Origin: Bombyx mori
Lineage: Eukaryota > Arthropoda > Insecta > Lepidoptera > Bombycidae
Direction of reading: 5' to 3'
NCBI RefSeq assembly: GCF_030269925.1
Contig: NC_085111.1
Location: forward strand, 1,178,001 to 1,242,000
DNA: 64,000 nucleotides
Shown here piece by piece: positions 14,101 to 25,227 of this stretch. The number at the start of each line of letters is the position of its first letter. Positions within the stretch are counted from its first letter, which is position 1. The translations under genes and the position numbers were made by a program. The notes under the pieces were generated by a model that was not told the origin of the DNA, ran no database searches, and saw only the letters and a program-made list of their open reading frames with translations.

Positions 14101-17100
14101 GTGATGGTCTTAGCGGTCTTAGCGTTATATAGCCTATAACCTTTCTCAATAAATGGGTTATTTAACACTGCAAGAATTTTTCAAATCGGACCAGCAGTTC
14201 TTAAGATTAGCGCGTTCAAACAAACAAACTCTTCAGCTTTATAATGTTAGTATAGATTGCTTTATAATCGAACCAAGCTTTTCGTCCTGACATTGCACAG
14301 TACAGAATCAATCAGTAACTAAGACGATTCACGTTCATCATGTCAACAGGATGCCTATTAAGCGCGTCTACAAATGTTCCATACGTTCACCAGGTCTATA
14401 CTCAACACTAATGTCATAATCTTCTTTCAAAACTCACCATCGCGCAATGCGTGGTATAATGACGCGTTTGGTAAGCGTAGCACAAACCACAGTACAATCA
14501 GTTTCTACTATATCATATTTACCTACTTCATAAACACGGAACCTACAAAGCGATTGTACGACCGCCAGGTTATGAGCTCTTAACTATGATACACTCTCTT
14601 CCTTCCTAGTAACCCGGCTAAAATACATAATAGGCCGCAGTGAGTTGTCAGTTTGTTTTTGTAATAGTATACCAGAAATTCCTAAGTTACACGCATCGGT
14701 TTTTATTTCTGTAAGAAGCATAGCATTATACAGAGTTAGCATAGGTTTGGAACATAAACTGTTTTTCAGTTGTTCGAAATTCGCGTTATGTTCACGGCCT
14801 CACACCCATGATTTATCTTTTTTTTTTTTCTTAACTCCGTTAATGGACGCGCAATCACGGCAAAACTGGGAATAAACTTTCTAAAGTAACATAACCAATA
14901 AACTGTCGCACACTATGAGCATTATTTGGCACAGGTAACTGCGAAACGGCCGTCAATTTTTGTTGCATCCGGCTGTATACCGTCTGAAGATATTTCATGA
15001 CCTAAATAAGTGACTTTTTTCTCCAAGAATGAGCATTTACTCATTTAATTTTAAGTCTCCATCATAAAATTTCCCAAGTACTTTCTCAATAATTATTGAA
15101 CCTGATTTTATACCAACTGAGGGTAGAGGTAAATCGTTTCAAATTGCTAGTATCTCTATTTGACCTACATTTATTTTTATCCATTTCTTTTCTACCCACA
15201 GACTCAATTATTTTATTTATTAAACGCATTTAACTACCCCACCTAGTGGAATAAGGTGGAGAAAAAGAAGAAACGCATGAATACAGATGGCGCATTTGCT
15301 AAACCAAAAGGAATTCTAGTGTACTCGAAATAATGACCTTGCGGTGTAATGAAAGCAGTTGTGTGTCTGGCACAATGGTTAATTGATGATAGCCCTGGTC
15401 TAAATCTAAACTCGTGAAGTACTTTTCGGTGGATACTTTTATATTTTACCATAGCGTTTAACGCACGATAATCAACGCATAGCCTATTGTCGCCGTTCTT
15501 TTTCTTAATAAGACCACTGGTGGAGCATGACTAGCTTCAGATTATTTTATAATGCCGGCATCTAAAAGTTAATTAGCTTTAGATTTAACTATCGTTTGTT
15601 CATTATGAGAAAGTAAAGGTGGCGATACACGGGCTGATCACTAGTAAGCTTAATTTGCATTTGGACTAAATTGGCAATACCTAAATCATGTGTATTCGTA
15701 GCAAAGCAATGCTTATACTGTATTTTTTAAATCTGAATGACCCTTATTATTTAATGGCTCCTTTTAATTTTTTTTATTTCTACCCTCAAATCTCGAAATA
15801 TTTGTAATGGCATGGCTAGGGCAAGTAGAAATGCAACACACCTGGCTGTTTGGCTGTGGCTCCTCGCAGCTGTTGGCCCTCGGCAGGACCTCGCCCGGCG
15901 GCCACATGATGGTCTCTGAGCTCATGTTGATGACTTTGACGTAGCTGTCTTCGCCGCGCAGCAGCGTCGCAGGCAGGGAGAAGGAAGCTCGTAGCCGTGA
16001 ATCTCATGAAGCGCCGTGAAACTCTTAGTGCCGCAGTGGAGTAACCGCGTTGCTGCTCTTCTAGTTTCCCTCCACGTGAACCAGAATGATGGAAGGACAG
16101 GGCGGCAGGCGCTCTTGGTCCGACGACGTCGAAGTCCCTTTGATTTGATTGTTCCAGGTTCTTCATCCTGTAGCTCAAGTATCGCCTTGTGGACCTCCTT
16201 CTGAAGCAATTTTTCAACACCTTCCTCGCCAGTGGAATAGGAGCTTCAACTTCTTCAAACTTGTCAGAAGACCGAGAGATCTGAGCGTGTATATGACGTT
16301 GTTTCATTTCTTTATGCCACTTCTGATTGTTGCAAATGATGTGACAATAAAAACCAGCAGCGTAACGAAAAGTTCTTTTATTTGTGCAAGAATGCAGAGA
16401 AGTAGGTAGAAATGGCTGGCATGGCTTGTTTTATTAACACTATCCCCCCTTCGTTGGCTTTGGCTGGCGGCGGTGGCGGTGGCTGTGGCGGAAGGGGGCG
16501 TGTTAATATGGCTTGGCGGCTTGGCTGGCGGCAGGGCATGACAGCTGACGTCACGTCCGTTACACATATTAATCTATTCTATGTGTGTTAAGTCAAATAC
16601 ATGGTAGTGTGTGTAATGTTTTCTATATTGATTTAATTATTTTTTTATGTATAATTTAAAAAAAAATTAGCATTCTGCACTTCTTTCTCTATAAGTGTGA
16701 GAAATTTCATACTCCTCCGTCCGCACAATTTTCGTAAAAAGGGGTACAAATTTTCTGCTTTGCGTATTAATTTAACGATATTGTTATAATTGTATGTTTA
16801 AAAATGTCGATTGGTTATAATTTGGAAATTAGATATTAAAGACAGATCTAATGCTACGATTGGTGTTTGAATTCTGTCTTTATCTTAGACTTTCAAGCAC
16901 GACTTTTTATTATTATTATTAATTAATTACTTTTAATTAATTATAATACTTTAAGGGATCTTCTTTTTATTGCCCTTGTAGTCAGACGAGCATACGGCCC
17001 ACCACTCACCACCAGTGAGTGGTTACCGTCGCCCCATGGCCTTCAGCAATGACAGGGGCATAGCCAAGCCGCTGCCTACCATAGAATGAACCGTAGAATT

Positions 17101-20100
17101 TATTTAAAAAACGGTCTCATTTCCGATTACCTTTCTCCGTGCTCTCACTACTAGACATCCATGTGCTAGCAAATTCGTAATAGTAGTAGGGTAGCATCCT
17201 CTTAAGTCACGTGCGCTATTTCATTATCAATAACCAGTTAAAGTGTTTCGATGGTTTGCACTAAATAATTGACCAGGCAATTTAAACATTGCAAACGTGC
17301 ACTCAACTGTGAATATGTTGAACAATATCTTTATATGCAAAGTTAGTGATGAAGTACCCTTTTTGTAGGTACTCAACTGAATCTCACGGCTTCGCGGGTA
17401 CATTTCGTATGAACATTGTATTTGCATATGAAAACGTTTGAAATTATACGTACCGCTCACTACAGTTTCATATTTGAACGCACTGTAACTCATATAGATA
17501 TTTTTTTTACTGTTTTTTAAAGGTAGAATAGCAATTATGGTGTAAGCAAAATAATAGTTTAGTTACTTTGAGATCAGACTAAGACAAAAATTGAATTTTG
17601 CTCAATAAATATGTATATCGATCAGGATTACCGGCGTAAAAAAAATGTTAATCTTCAAATTTTTTATTCAATTCAATTCTTCAATTCTTGAAGCGTGATA
17701 TTGTTTTTTAAATAATGCAACCTCATAATTTGTGTAAAAACTATATACAGTAAAACTTGAAAAAATTGAAATAAATAGAACATAGAAGAATCGATACTCT
17801 AGCGATTTTTGCAAAAAATACATCTGACTTTATGGATCTGATATCAAGAAATAAATTCATGACATTGCCAATAGACAAGCCTATGTTCTTGAGACGCGCG
17901 ATCTCACATAGTTTACAATTATATAGTAAAATTTTATAGTTTTAAATTTTATCCGTTGCAATTTTTCATTCATCGTAATTATTTCATGGAACAGGTTAGG
18001 AATCACTCCTCAGAGCTCTGTCTGGATTGGTGCTTGGTGGATCGGGTTTATTCTATCAGCGTTGCTCTGTCTCATAGTGGCGGTACCACTGTTGGCGTTC
18101 CCCCACGAATTACCAGGTAATTTTGACTGGCAACTGGCAATTGATAAGGTCTACCTCTATATACAGGGTGTGTTACAAGCTTTACCGAGTCGGGCATAAA
18201 TTATTGTAGATGTTTTTAATCTACATTGAATGAATACCGAGCAAATACACGAGACAAGAACAAACTACTTATAATTATCATGTTATCTTCATATGTTTTG
18301 TCAAGATGAGTTTGTGTAGCGGGAATGTTTTACTGATTGTAGAGGTGTACATTTAGATTTAGATGGCTGCTTATTCTCCAAATAAAAACAAAATACAACA
18401 TAACTCTGATCCCGAACACCTTATTATCTCCTGGCTGAGCCCTTGCTCGTCCACCTGCCCTGGTAAAACTGGAAAGGCCTCTGGGCCACCAGTAACCTTT
18501 CAAACATAAAAAAAACCTTAATATCTTGATCATAGGTGGAATATAACCGAGAATAGAATTTGGTATACATTGCGCGGTGGTCAAGTTAACTAACCAATGA
18601 TCACTTTCTTTTCCTTTATTGATGCACAAAACAAATTACAACCATAAAAATTAAAAGTTTAAATATTTAATATAACAATCTGGATTGCAATTCAAAACAG
18701 GTGCATACAGAAAAATTATAACAACTGTACCGATGCCTAAATACCTTGTGTACATACATATGCTCACACACACACACACACACACACACAACTGCACGCA
18801 CACGCCATCACCCACATATCATTAATTATGTAAGTTACTATCTAATTAAATTAAATCTAATGTATCATTAACTGGTCAATATTCATATTAAATAGCATTA
18901 TGTAATTATCGAAAATTTAATGACCAGGTGCATCAGAGATCAGAGCATCCAAAGTTTCCGAAGCGCACGAAGGAGCTGCATCTAAGTCAGCCGCTTTCAG
19001 CGCTTTGCATGAGCTGCCACAAGCCGCCGTGGCGCTGCTCAAGAACCCAACTTTCTTGTTCCTGAATCTGGCAGGAGCAAGTGAGGGGATGCTCATATCC
19101 GGTTTTGCTGCTTTCCTGCCGAAGCTAATTGAGAATCAGTTTGCGGTCTCGGCTTCCGAAGCTGCGTTGCTCTTAGGTTGGTATATTTGTGTGATTTTGA
19201 TGAAGTCGTAGCTTAGATGATAAGACGCCCGGTGCATTCTTATCGAGCGTTGCGAGTGTGCTGATGCTCGAATCCCGCAGGCAGGTACGAACAACTTCCA
19301 CGATAATGGAATCTTCTTTTTATTTTTCTCCACCTTATCCGACTAGGTGGGGTCGGAACAGCGAATTTTTCTAATCCATTCTCTTCTATCAGCCGTCATC
19401 TCAACGCTCATCGTCTCTCTCTCATATCGTCATTCGCACACTCCATTCATGTCTTCTTCGATCGACCTGTTCTCCCTATACCTTGCACTGCCATTTCCAT
19501 ACATTTCCTAGTCATATATATATCACCTCTCTACGCATCACACGTCCATACCACGCTAACCGGAATAACGTCGTATAATGAAACCGAAACCTGTAAAATT
19601 CTATACATTTGGATATTTTATTGGTAGTAACAGTAAGGTACGGGTAGTTACTAACGTATTTCTGTTGTGAAGCAGTCTCACAGTCAGCTTTCAAGGGTGG
19701 GACAGCTGCTAAACAATACCACTTCAGTAGTAGGTGATGGCACTTGTATTGTCTGGTTCATGGGTTCTGGGGCCACGTTTTTACTGGTGGTAGGACCTCT
19801 TGTGAGTCCGCACGGGTAGGTACCACAGCCCTGCCTGTTTCTGCCGTGAAGCAGTAATACGTTTCGGTTTGAAGGGTGGGGCAGCCGTTGTAACTTGAGA
19901 CCTTAGAACGTATATCTAAAGATTTATATTATAGGCGCATTTACGTTGTAGATGTCTATGGGCTCCAGTAACACCAGGTGGGCTGTGAGCTTGTCCATTC
20001 ATATAAGCAATAAAAAAAGAAATGCGCCCTTAGATAGCAACCAGCCGCACATTCCTTACGTCCTCTATACACGGCGTGTCCCAGGTCTGATAACGGTCCC

Positions 20101-23100
20101 GGCGGGCGGCGGCGGCACGTTCCTGGGCGGCTGGCTGGTGAAGCGGCTCGAGCTGGCGTGCGCCGGCATCATCAAGCTGTGCATCGGCGCGACCCTCGTG
20201 GCGGCCGCCTTCACCTTCTGCTTCGTGCTGTCCTGCGACGACTACCCCTTCGCGGGACTCACGGTGCCCTACAACAGCCCAGCCGTGCCAGGGTCAGTGT
20301 ACCTGCTGCGGTGCTTCAGCGTCATAGAGCAATAATGAAACTGTGCGAATTTAATAAACAGAGAATTGTTAACAATTGTCTGGTCTAATGATATGTTTGT
20401 AGTTTTACAAGCGAGGGCTAGTGGAGCCGCTTTTTTTATTTAATCGCCGGTAGTCTCGAATGACTGTTCCAACTTCTTGAGACTGGAAAAACCATTATCA
20501 TTACCTCACCAGTATGTAAGGGTAACAAGAAAAAGAATTAGCTTTTATATTTACATAAGTTTGGTACAGACAGGAGAAGGTAGTCTAATGTGCCGATGAT
20601 CTTTGATAACAAATACCTACACGAGCGTTCGGGGTCAAGTGAACTCAAGTCGAGTGCTAGAGACCTCCGAATCCTGGTTAACTAACAATATGTATAATTA
20701 TATTATAATCCGCGCCAACGGAATCGCAAACGAATCTAAAATGGCGGCGGCGATCATGCGCTCTCACTCTATTATAAGCTATTGCTGTCTTTAGTCACAC
20801 AAGGCGCGTAGTGCATGCAAAAAAAATATCAGCGCTTACTTTGTTCTCACACTATCTCGACGCGCTCGGTTTTCTCTCAAATTCTGTTGTTATATGTTGC
20901 AGTTGTTCGTTATTACGTTGTTTTTGTTAAATTTGTTATTGTTATCGTTTTTTTTGTGCCACGTGTGCTAAATAATATGGCCGCTCACAAACGAGGAAAA
21001 GTCCTTTTTTTCCATTGTTTTTATTTGTTGACCCTACCATCTGTCAGTGCAGGTGCATAGACGCCATTTTCGATTCGTTTCTTAATTGGCGCGGCTTATA
21101 TCTGTCGAGCTCATGGCTTGGGCCCGTGCCGTCACGCCGCCTGACCCGGTCCCGCTCGGTGCGCAGGTCGGACGGGCTGCTGGCGGACTGCAACTCGGGC
21201 TGCTCGTGCCCGCGCTGGCGCTACTCGCCCGTGTGCGGCGCGGACGGCGCGGTGTACTACTCGGCGTGCCACGCGGCGTGCACGGCGCGGCGCCTGCGCG
21301 GGCGGGGGGGCGCGGGGGGCGCCGTGCTGTACCGGGACTGCGCCTGCATCCGCACCAACGCCACGCTGCCACTCTACTACGCGCCGGGCGGAGGTACGCG
21401 GCCAAACGAACATTCTAGCCTTATTGTAATAGCTATCTGTCAACGACAAACTAATTAAGCAATTATTTAAAACAACTGGATGTTCTGTGGCTACGTCCTA
21501 CTGGGCAAAGGTCCAGTATAAACAGAGCTAATTCTCTTCAACTTCTTCTCTAAACAGAGCTAATTCTCTTCAACTGATTTTTGACTTTTAGCTAAAACTA
21601 TAATATTTTTTTCGGGGAATATATTTTGCTGCCGAGCACTTGCCAACGGAACCTGCAGCCGAAACTTACTGGTGCATGGTATCTTCGACACTTAAAATAT
21701 CCGGTTAGAGCCAATGTGATCCTGACTGAATTTCTTGTCATGCCGGCCACTGTATCTTTTCAACATGACGTTCGCATGTAGTTTAACGAGCAAGCCTCAA
21801 CTTAAGCCTGTCCGCTGCACCCAGAGGGCGCCTCCGCCGAGAGCTACGAGGCCATAAACAGCATCTGCAGCACGGACTGCCCGTTCCTGTGGCTGTTCGT
21901 GGCGCTGTCGTTCTGCGTGATGCTGTGCACGTTCCTGGCCACCATGCCGGCGCTGTCCGCCACGCTGCGGTGAGACCGACCATTCTGCCCCCCGGGAACT
22001 AGACACGTTATTTCGAAACCTCCCGATCCACTAACGGTGCTTTTAGGTACCTCAAGCACTGGTCACCGTTCTCGTCGAACCCGTCGCTTGCGACGAAGAG
22101 CTCGGCGAGCAAATTAATCCACAAACACAGCCCACTGAGTTTCTTGCCGGATCTTTTCAGTGGGTCGCGTTTCCGTTTCCAGTGGTAGATTCTGCTCTGC
22201 ACGGCTCTTGCTAGGGTTCGTGTTAGCAACGTCGTCAGGTTTGAGCCCCGTGAGCTCACCTACTAGTTAAGATTACGCTGAAATAGCCTCTCAAGGCTAT
22301 TAGCTTAGGTAGGAAAAAAAGGGAACTAGTACTGCTGACTATTTATTACCATTTTAATGCACGTGAGATTATCACAACGCAAAAACCAACACATGTCCAC
22401 TGTGAATCATTTTCATTATGTGAATGTGATATTAATAGAATTTATTTTAATCATTCTGCTCTGCTGCCTAATTGTGAAATTGTGGTCTTTAGAAAAGATG
22501 TGTGGTGTGGCGGGATACCGCATAAAGAAAATAATTATTCGGGTATACATTTTTTATTATGATTTTTTTATAGATAAAAAAAATACTTTACAAAGTTATC
22601 AACTTTATTTTACTCACAATGATTTATACAAAATATATAATAAAAATATGTTATTTTTTGTGCGTTATTACAAAGTTAAGTCGTACACTGTGTGCATTAC
22701 TAATAAAAATCTTACGTTACGGACGTTTTTTTCCGGTTACCCCTCCGCATCGTCCCATAAGGAGTTTCGTTTCAAAGCAATCCGTAGACTTATTTCCGTA
22801 GACATTAGACTTATCTGGTTGTGGTATGGCCCGGTTTGACCCCACCCTGACTGACCCCCGCTCTTGTCCCAGGTGCGTGCGCGAGGACCAGAGATCGTTC
22901 GCTCTGGGCATACAGTGGATTAAGGTCCGCCTGCTGGGGACCATCCCGGCCCCCCTGCTGTTCGGGTTCCTCATAGACGCGTCGTGTGCCCTATGGGCCG
23001 CGTCCTGCGGCGCCTCGGGGGCCTGCGTGCAGTACCGCAACGCCGACATGAGCAAGTCAGTCTTTACTTGGATAATCTATATATTAATACGTGAAGCAAA

Positions 23101-24118
23101 ATACTTTGTACCCCTTTTTACGAAAATTGCGCGGACGGAGGAGTATGAAATTTCTCACACTTATACGAGAATATAGAGAAGAAGTGCAGAATGCAATTTT
23201 TTTTTAATTGTGCATAAAAAATACATTAAGTCAATAAAAAAAAACATTACACACACTGCCATGTATTTGACACACACACGCATGGATACTATTGGTCTAT
23301 TGTCAAACTTTTCTTGTTGCTTATAGTCTGTGGTGAAATAGAAAATTAAATATTGTTTGTCTTTATTAATATTTGTCTACAGTGTAGTCTTGGTTAAATC
23401 TGTGATTATAGAAGTATAATAAATAGTATTTAACAATAGAACCCTAATAATGTTCAAACTTATAATTTCAATTAATTGTAGTCGAATTTCGACTACTGCG
23501 GGACCACTACTTAATTTAGAAATATTAATTCCATACATATTTTTGTAATAGAGGTACCTAGTTGCTAGACCACACTCACATTAAACAACATATTCCACCA
23601 TCATTTCGCGTCAGTTATAAGTCAACTAGGGGACCTTCGTCCATTTTTAAATAAAGCGCATACTTTAATTTTTATGGTATGCGCTTTAATGTTTAAAGTA
23701 TTAAAATCGAAACTGGAAAATTAAAGTTCTTTAATTACATTTTTGACGTTTACCAAGAAACCAGAATTTTTGATTAAGCCACTTCAATTCTAAAGGTGCG
23801 ATGTATAAAATTAAAAATAGTTTTTTAGTTGGAAACAATCTATTTATTTATTGTCATTTTTATTTCGTTCACAGATACATGTTAGCTTTAGCGCTGGCGG
23901 GCAAGCTCTGTTCTCTTCTCTTCTTCTCGCTGGCGTGGTGGTTCTACCGGCCACCCGGCAGTGGGAGCAGCAACGCGGTCATACCCTCGGTGGACCTGGT
24001 CGTCTGCGACAAGGTCAACGGGTCCGCCGCCGGTGCCCGTGGAATCGTTCAGAACGGGACTCTGGACAAGACCAATGGTTATTGCAACGCCGCCCTGGAG
24101 TGCAGTGATCATTTGTGA
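2114..24118 (+). CDS. Organic anion transporting polypeptide (OATP/SLCO family), 5' partial, 11 exons
   Basis: Multi-pass plasma-membrane carrier for large amphipathic organic anions; in insects, family members include steroid importers. Exons: 2114-2207, 3150-3351, 3987-4176, 10818-10920, 17995-18116, 18928-19176, 20085-20292, 21167-21393, 21825-21969, 22873-23055, 23875-24118 (TGA). Every junction is GT-AG and phase is kept throughout, giving 655 residues. Visible family marks are an early [16 protein letters not shown] segment, [18 protein letters not shown], the OATP signature WIGAWWIGF in exon 5, a Cys-rich Kazal-like loop in exon 8, and hydrophobic segments in exons 2-7 and 9-11 consistent with TM2-TM12. 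The first exon here enters with one carried base, so the cytosolic N-terminus and TM1 lie upstream; I could not find them in 1-2113. Subtype (for example Oatp74D- or Oatp30B-like) cannot be decided by eye. Confidence 0.93.
2487..2597 (-). repeat. S2 SINE-like repeat, copy 2
   Basis: Starts TTTTTTATTGCCTTTCAGTC and ends GTTGCCTACCATTGA. Confidence 0.65.
2857..2972 (+). repeat. S2 SINE-like repeat, copy 3, inverted
   Basis: Starts ACCGGTAGGCAGCGGCTTGG and ends GGCAATAAAAAAAAAAC. Confidence 0.65.
3765..3903. mobile_element. Hairpin MITE (family M1), left arm truncated
   Basis: The right arm ends ACTAAGCACAC and the core CAGCGCTCCTAGCGGCAAAC matches the other three copies. It ends 83 bp before OATP exon 3. 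Confidence 0.65.
4514..4951 (+). repeat. Bm1 SINE, full length with tRNA-like head
   Basis: The head (4514-4590) has an A-box-like GGCCTTAAGGATAAG and a B-box-like TTCGAATCCCG. The Bm1 body starts at ACTGGTGGTAGGACCTCTTG and it ends in GCAATAAATAAATAAA. Confidence 0.8.
6532..6675. mobile_element. Hairpin MITE (family M1), complete
   Basis: 144 bp. About 47 bp at each end are inverted copies (GTGTGCTTAGTGCGAG ... CTCGCACTAAGCACAC). The core has GGAACAGCGCCCCTAGCGGC. Confidence 0.78.
7095..7300 (+). repeat. Bm1 SINE, 3' truncated
   Basis: Starts ACTAGTGGTAGGACG and loses similarity after CTATGGGCTCCGGTTA. Confidence 0.72.
8362..8737. repeat. Repeat family R1 (GAACGAAGTTCC ends), copy 1
   Basis: Ends carry inverted GAACGAAGTTCCTTAT; near the right end CTTACGTTACGGACG precedes ACCCCTCTGCATCGTCCC. 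Shared with 11404 and 22495. The ORF running through it is not a gene. Confidence 0.6.
9168..9384 (+). repeat. Bm1 SINE, 5' truncated
   Basis: Begins at CGCACGGGTAGG and ends GCAATAAAATAAAATAAAA. Confidence 0.72.
10543..10693 (-). repeat. Bm1 SINE, antisense, truncated
   Basis: A poly-T start then ATTGCTTAGATGTGTGGACG; similarity stops after TCTCAGTATAGTCACAAAGG. 124 bp before OATP exon 4. Confidence 0.75.
11404..11775. repeat. Repeat family R1, copy 2
   Basis: Same ends as 8362-8737, with a different interior from 11490 to 11640. Lies in OATP intron 4. Confidence 0.6.
12795..13031 (-). repeat. 3' LTR of the Gypsy-like element
   Basis: 237 bp, TG...CA. Contains a GGC-rich run (about 12920-12960) and the palindrome TGACGTCA at 13013-13020, close to the outer U3 edge on the minus strand. 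Confidence 0.88.
15243..16307 (-). pseudogene. Decayed gag and reverse-transcriptase fragments of the Gypsy-like element
   Basis: 15816-16307 is an open stretch next to the 5' LTR where gag should begin. Its N-terminal part and a second frame (15922-16209) look like pieces of one Arg/Glu-rich protein split by frameshift. 15243-15452 carries the RT palm motif leading to [12 protein letters not shown], followed by a T-rich insertion and a stop. No intact polyprotein remains. Confidence 0.7.
16328..16564 (-). repeat. 5' LTR of the Gypsy-like element
   Basis: Identical to 12795-13031 except one base (A for C about 40 bp from the left end, by reading). TGACGTCA is at 16546-16553. Confidence 0.88.
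16965..17081 (-). repeat. S2 SINE-like repeat, copy 4
   Basis: TTTTTATTGCCCTTGTAGTC to CCGCTGCCTACC. Confidence 0.65.
18767..18790. repeat. CA microsatellite
   Basis: About 12 CA units in OATP intron 5. Confidence 0.85.
19317..19550 (-). repeat. RTE-like LINE 3' coding fragment
   Basis: The minus strand reads like a reverse-transcriptase C-terminus (GRTGRSKKT then [12 protein letters not shown]), with stops. It interrupts a tRNA-headed SINE (head 19197-19316, body resuming about 19555). Confidence 0.55.
19781..20018 (+). repeat. Bm1 SINE (headless) 67 bp before OATP exon 7
   Basis: Begins ACTGGTGGTAGGACCTC and ends GCAATAAAAAAA. The exon 7 acceptor lies shortly downstream. Confidence 0.8.
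21167..21393 (+). CDS. OATP exon 8: Kazal-like extracellular loop
   Basis: This exon encodes the large extracellular loop between TM9 and TM10. About nine cysteines occur in a Kazal-like spacing, including [17 protein letters not shown] and SACHAAC, ending in YRDCACI. The middle is extremely GC-rich with G-runs (arginine/glycine codons between the cysteines), unlike the AT-rich introns. The GC richness creates several long antisense and out-of-frame ORFs, which are shadows. Confidence 0.85.
22011..22320 (+). repeat. LINE 3' end (probably BMC1/Jockey-like), copy 2
   Basis: Same family as 171-412 with about 50 bp more in the middle. Begins 42 bp after the OATP exon 9 donor. Confidence 0.55.
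22495..22778. repeat. Repeat family R1, copy 3
   Basis: Shares TGTGTGGTGT, the TTCGGGTATACATTTTTTAT interior of copy 1 and the CATCGTCCCATAAGGA end. Ends 95 bp before OATP exon 10. Confidence 0.6.
23076..23509 (+). mobile_element. Helitron-like element, family D, in the last OATP intron
   Basis: Starts TCTATATATTAATACGTGAA and ends near CCACTAC (decayed CTAG). The hairpin TAGTCGAATTTCGACTA lies just before the end. It begins 20 bp after the OATP exon 10 donor. Confidence 0.7.
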
Positions 24119-24433
24119 ACTGGGTTCAGTGTCCACACCAGCCCTGGCTGCGGGTCGGCCGCGGAGTGCCCTCGTGTGCTAGTCTGCGCTGGTTCGACCC
24201 TGGACACCACCATCACGGCCCATCTGAGCATAGAGACTCACCGGTAACGATAATGAACCGTAACGACTAGTCTACAAGGTACCCTTTACAGAGTACCAAT
24301 GGGCACGGTACTGAGCGAGCTTGTCTGCTCAAGTTCAGTACGCACTAATGATAGGACATTTCGTGAATTAGCAATTAATCTATCACATATTCGGGTTTGT
24401 AATATTAAAGTATATTTAAGACTAATTATAAAT

Positions 24434-24439
24434 AATAAA
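24434..24439 (+). terminator. Candidate polyadenylation signal of the OATP gene
   Basis: AATAAA lies 316 nt after the OATP stop codon, the first well-placed hexamer I saw downstream. The assignment rests on position only. Confidence 0.4.
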
Positions 24440-24932
24440 ACAGCTACCAAAAAAAAACTAGGTACATAGTGAATATCTAAAGAATGTACAAGTGACGAAA
24501 AGTCAAAATTTGACGCGACTGACTCCGATCTGCTTATTTGTAACCGGCTTAAAAAAAGAGGATTTTCGAATTTGACTGGTTTTTTATGTGTGTGTCACCG
24601 CAAAACTTATCCTAGGTGAATCAACATTGATTATTCTTTTCTTCTTTCTTTTTTAAAAGCCTAGTGCTTCTCACATGGTCCCATTTAAGTTTTATGAAGA
24701 TCCGACCAATAAATAGCCTATGAGCTATCCTTAATAACACACATTGAACTGTCTACGACTAAATTGATGATATTAATTTTATTTTTGTTTTAATGAAATT
24801 CTTTATTTATACTATAGCAATTTTCCAAGGTCTTTTTTATTTTCTCTGTATAATTTCGATTCAATTATAGGTATAATCATAATTGAAAGTATATTAATAA
24901 ACACACAGCCACTGGGCTGGGCACAGTATGTA

Positions 24933-25227
24933 TACAGGGTTACAGGTTTAGTCGACCTATTCCCGTTAAGAGCGTGTAGCTTACATCGTTTCTGACTGAT
25001 TTGACTGTGAAACACCCTACCCTAAATCTAACCGATCTGGAGATATTTCAATTTAATTGTTTTTTATAAAAAATACCTGATACCACGTATTGAATCAGAT
25101 TGAGTGGCAAATCATCTAATAGGTCATTTAGGTCTCCGGGTAGGGTGTTTCACAGTCAAATCAGTCAGAAACGATGTAAGCTACACGCTCTTAACGGGAA
25201 TAGGTCGACTTAACATGTAACCCTGTA
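24933..25227. mobile_element. MITE with long terminal inverted repeats and TA flanks
   Basis: 295 bp. The outer ~90 bp on each side are inverted copies with a few mismatches (TACAGGGTTACA ... GTGAAACACCCTACCC). TA on each side fits a Tc1/mariner-type duplication. It encodes nothing. Confidence 0.8.

Larger units (their letters stand above)
12795..16564 (-). mobile_element. Ty3/Gypsy-like LTR retrotransposon with degraded interior
   Basis: Two 237-bp direct repeats (12795-13031 and 16328-16564), each TG...CA, flank 3.3 kb and are bordered by a 4-bp CATA duplication (12791-12794 and 16565-16568). By reading, the LTRs differ at one position. On the minus strand the interior has Gypsy-type fragments: RT ([24 protein letters not shown] near 15243-15400), an RNase H-side stretch (about 14600-14800, NFEQLKNS and [17 protein letters not shown]) and an integrase zinc-region relic (about 14000-14060). 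All are broken by stops and frame changes. The whole element sits in OATP intron 4. Confidence 0.88.
12688..16772 (-). mobile_element. Helitron-like element, family D, split by the Gypsy-like insertion
   Basis: The 3' half (CTAG end with the GTCGAAATTCGAC hairpin, 12688-12794) and the 5' half (16569 to about 16772, with GAGGAGTATGAAATTTC read on the minus strand) lie on either side of the LTR element 12795-16564. The Helitron was therefore there first. Both halves are diverged from 60035-60462. Confidence 0.6.

Noticed and set aside
21082..21449. Three long ORFs antisense or out of frame over OATP exon 8
   Set aside because: They are low-complexity Ala/Arg/Pro products of GC-rich codons opposite the real Kazal exon; the splice-consistent plus-strand frame explains the region.
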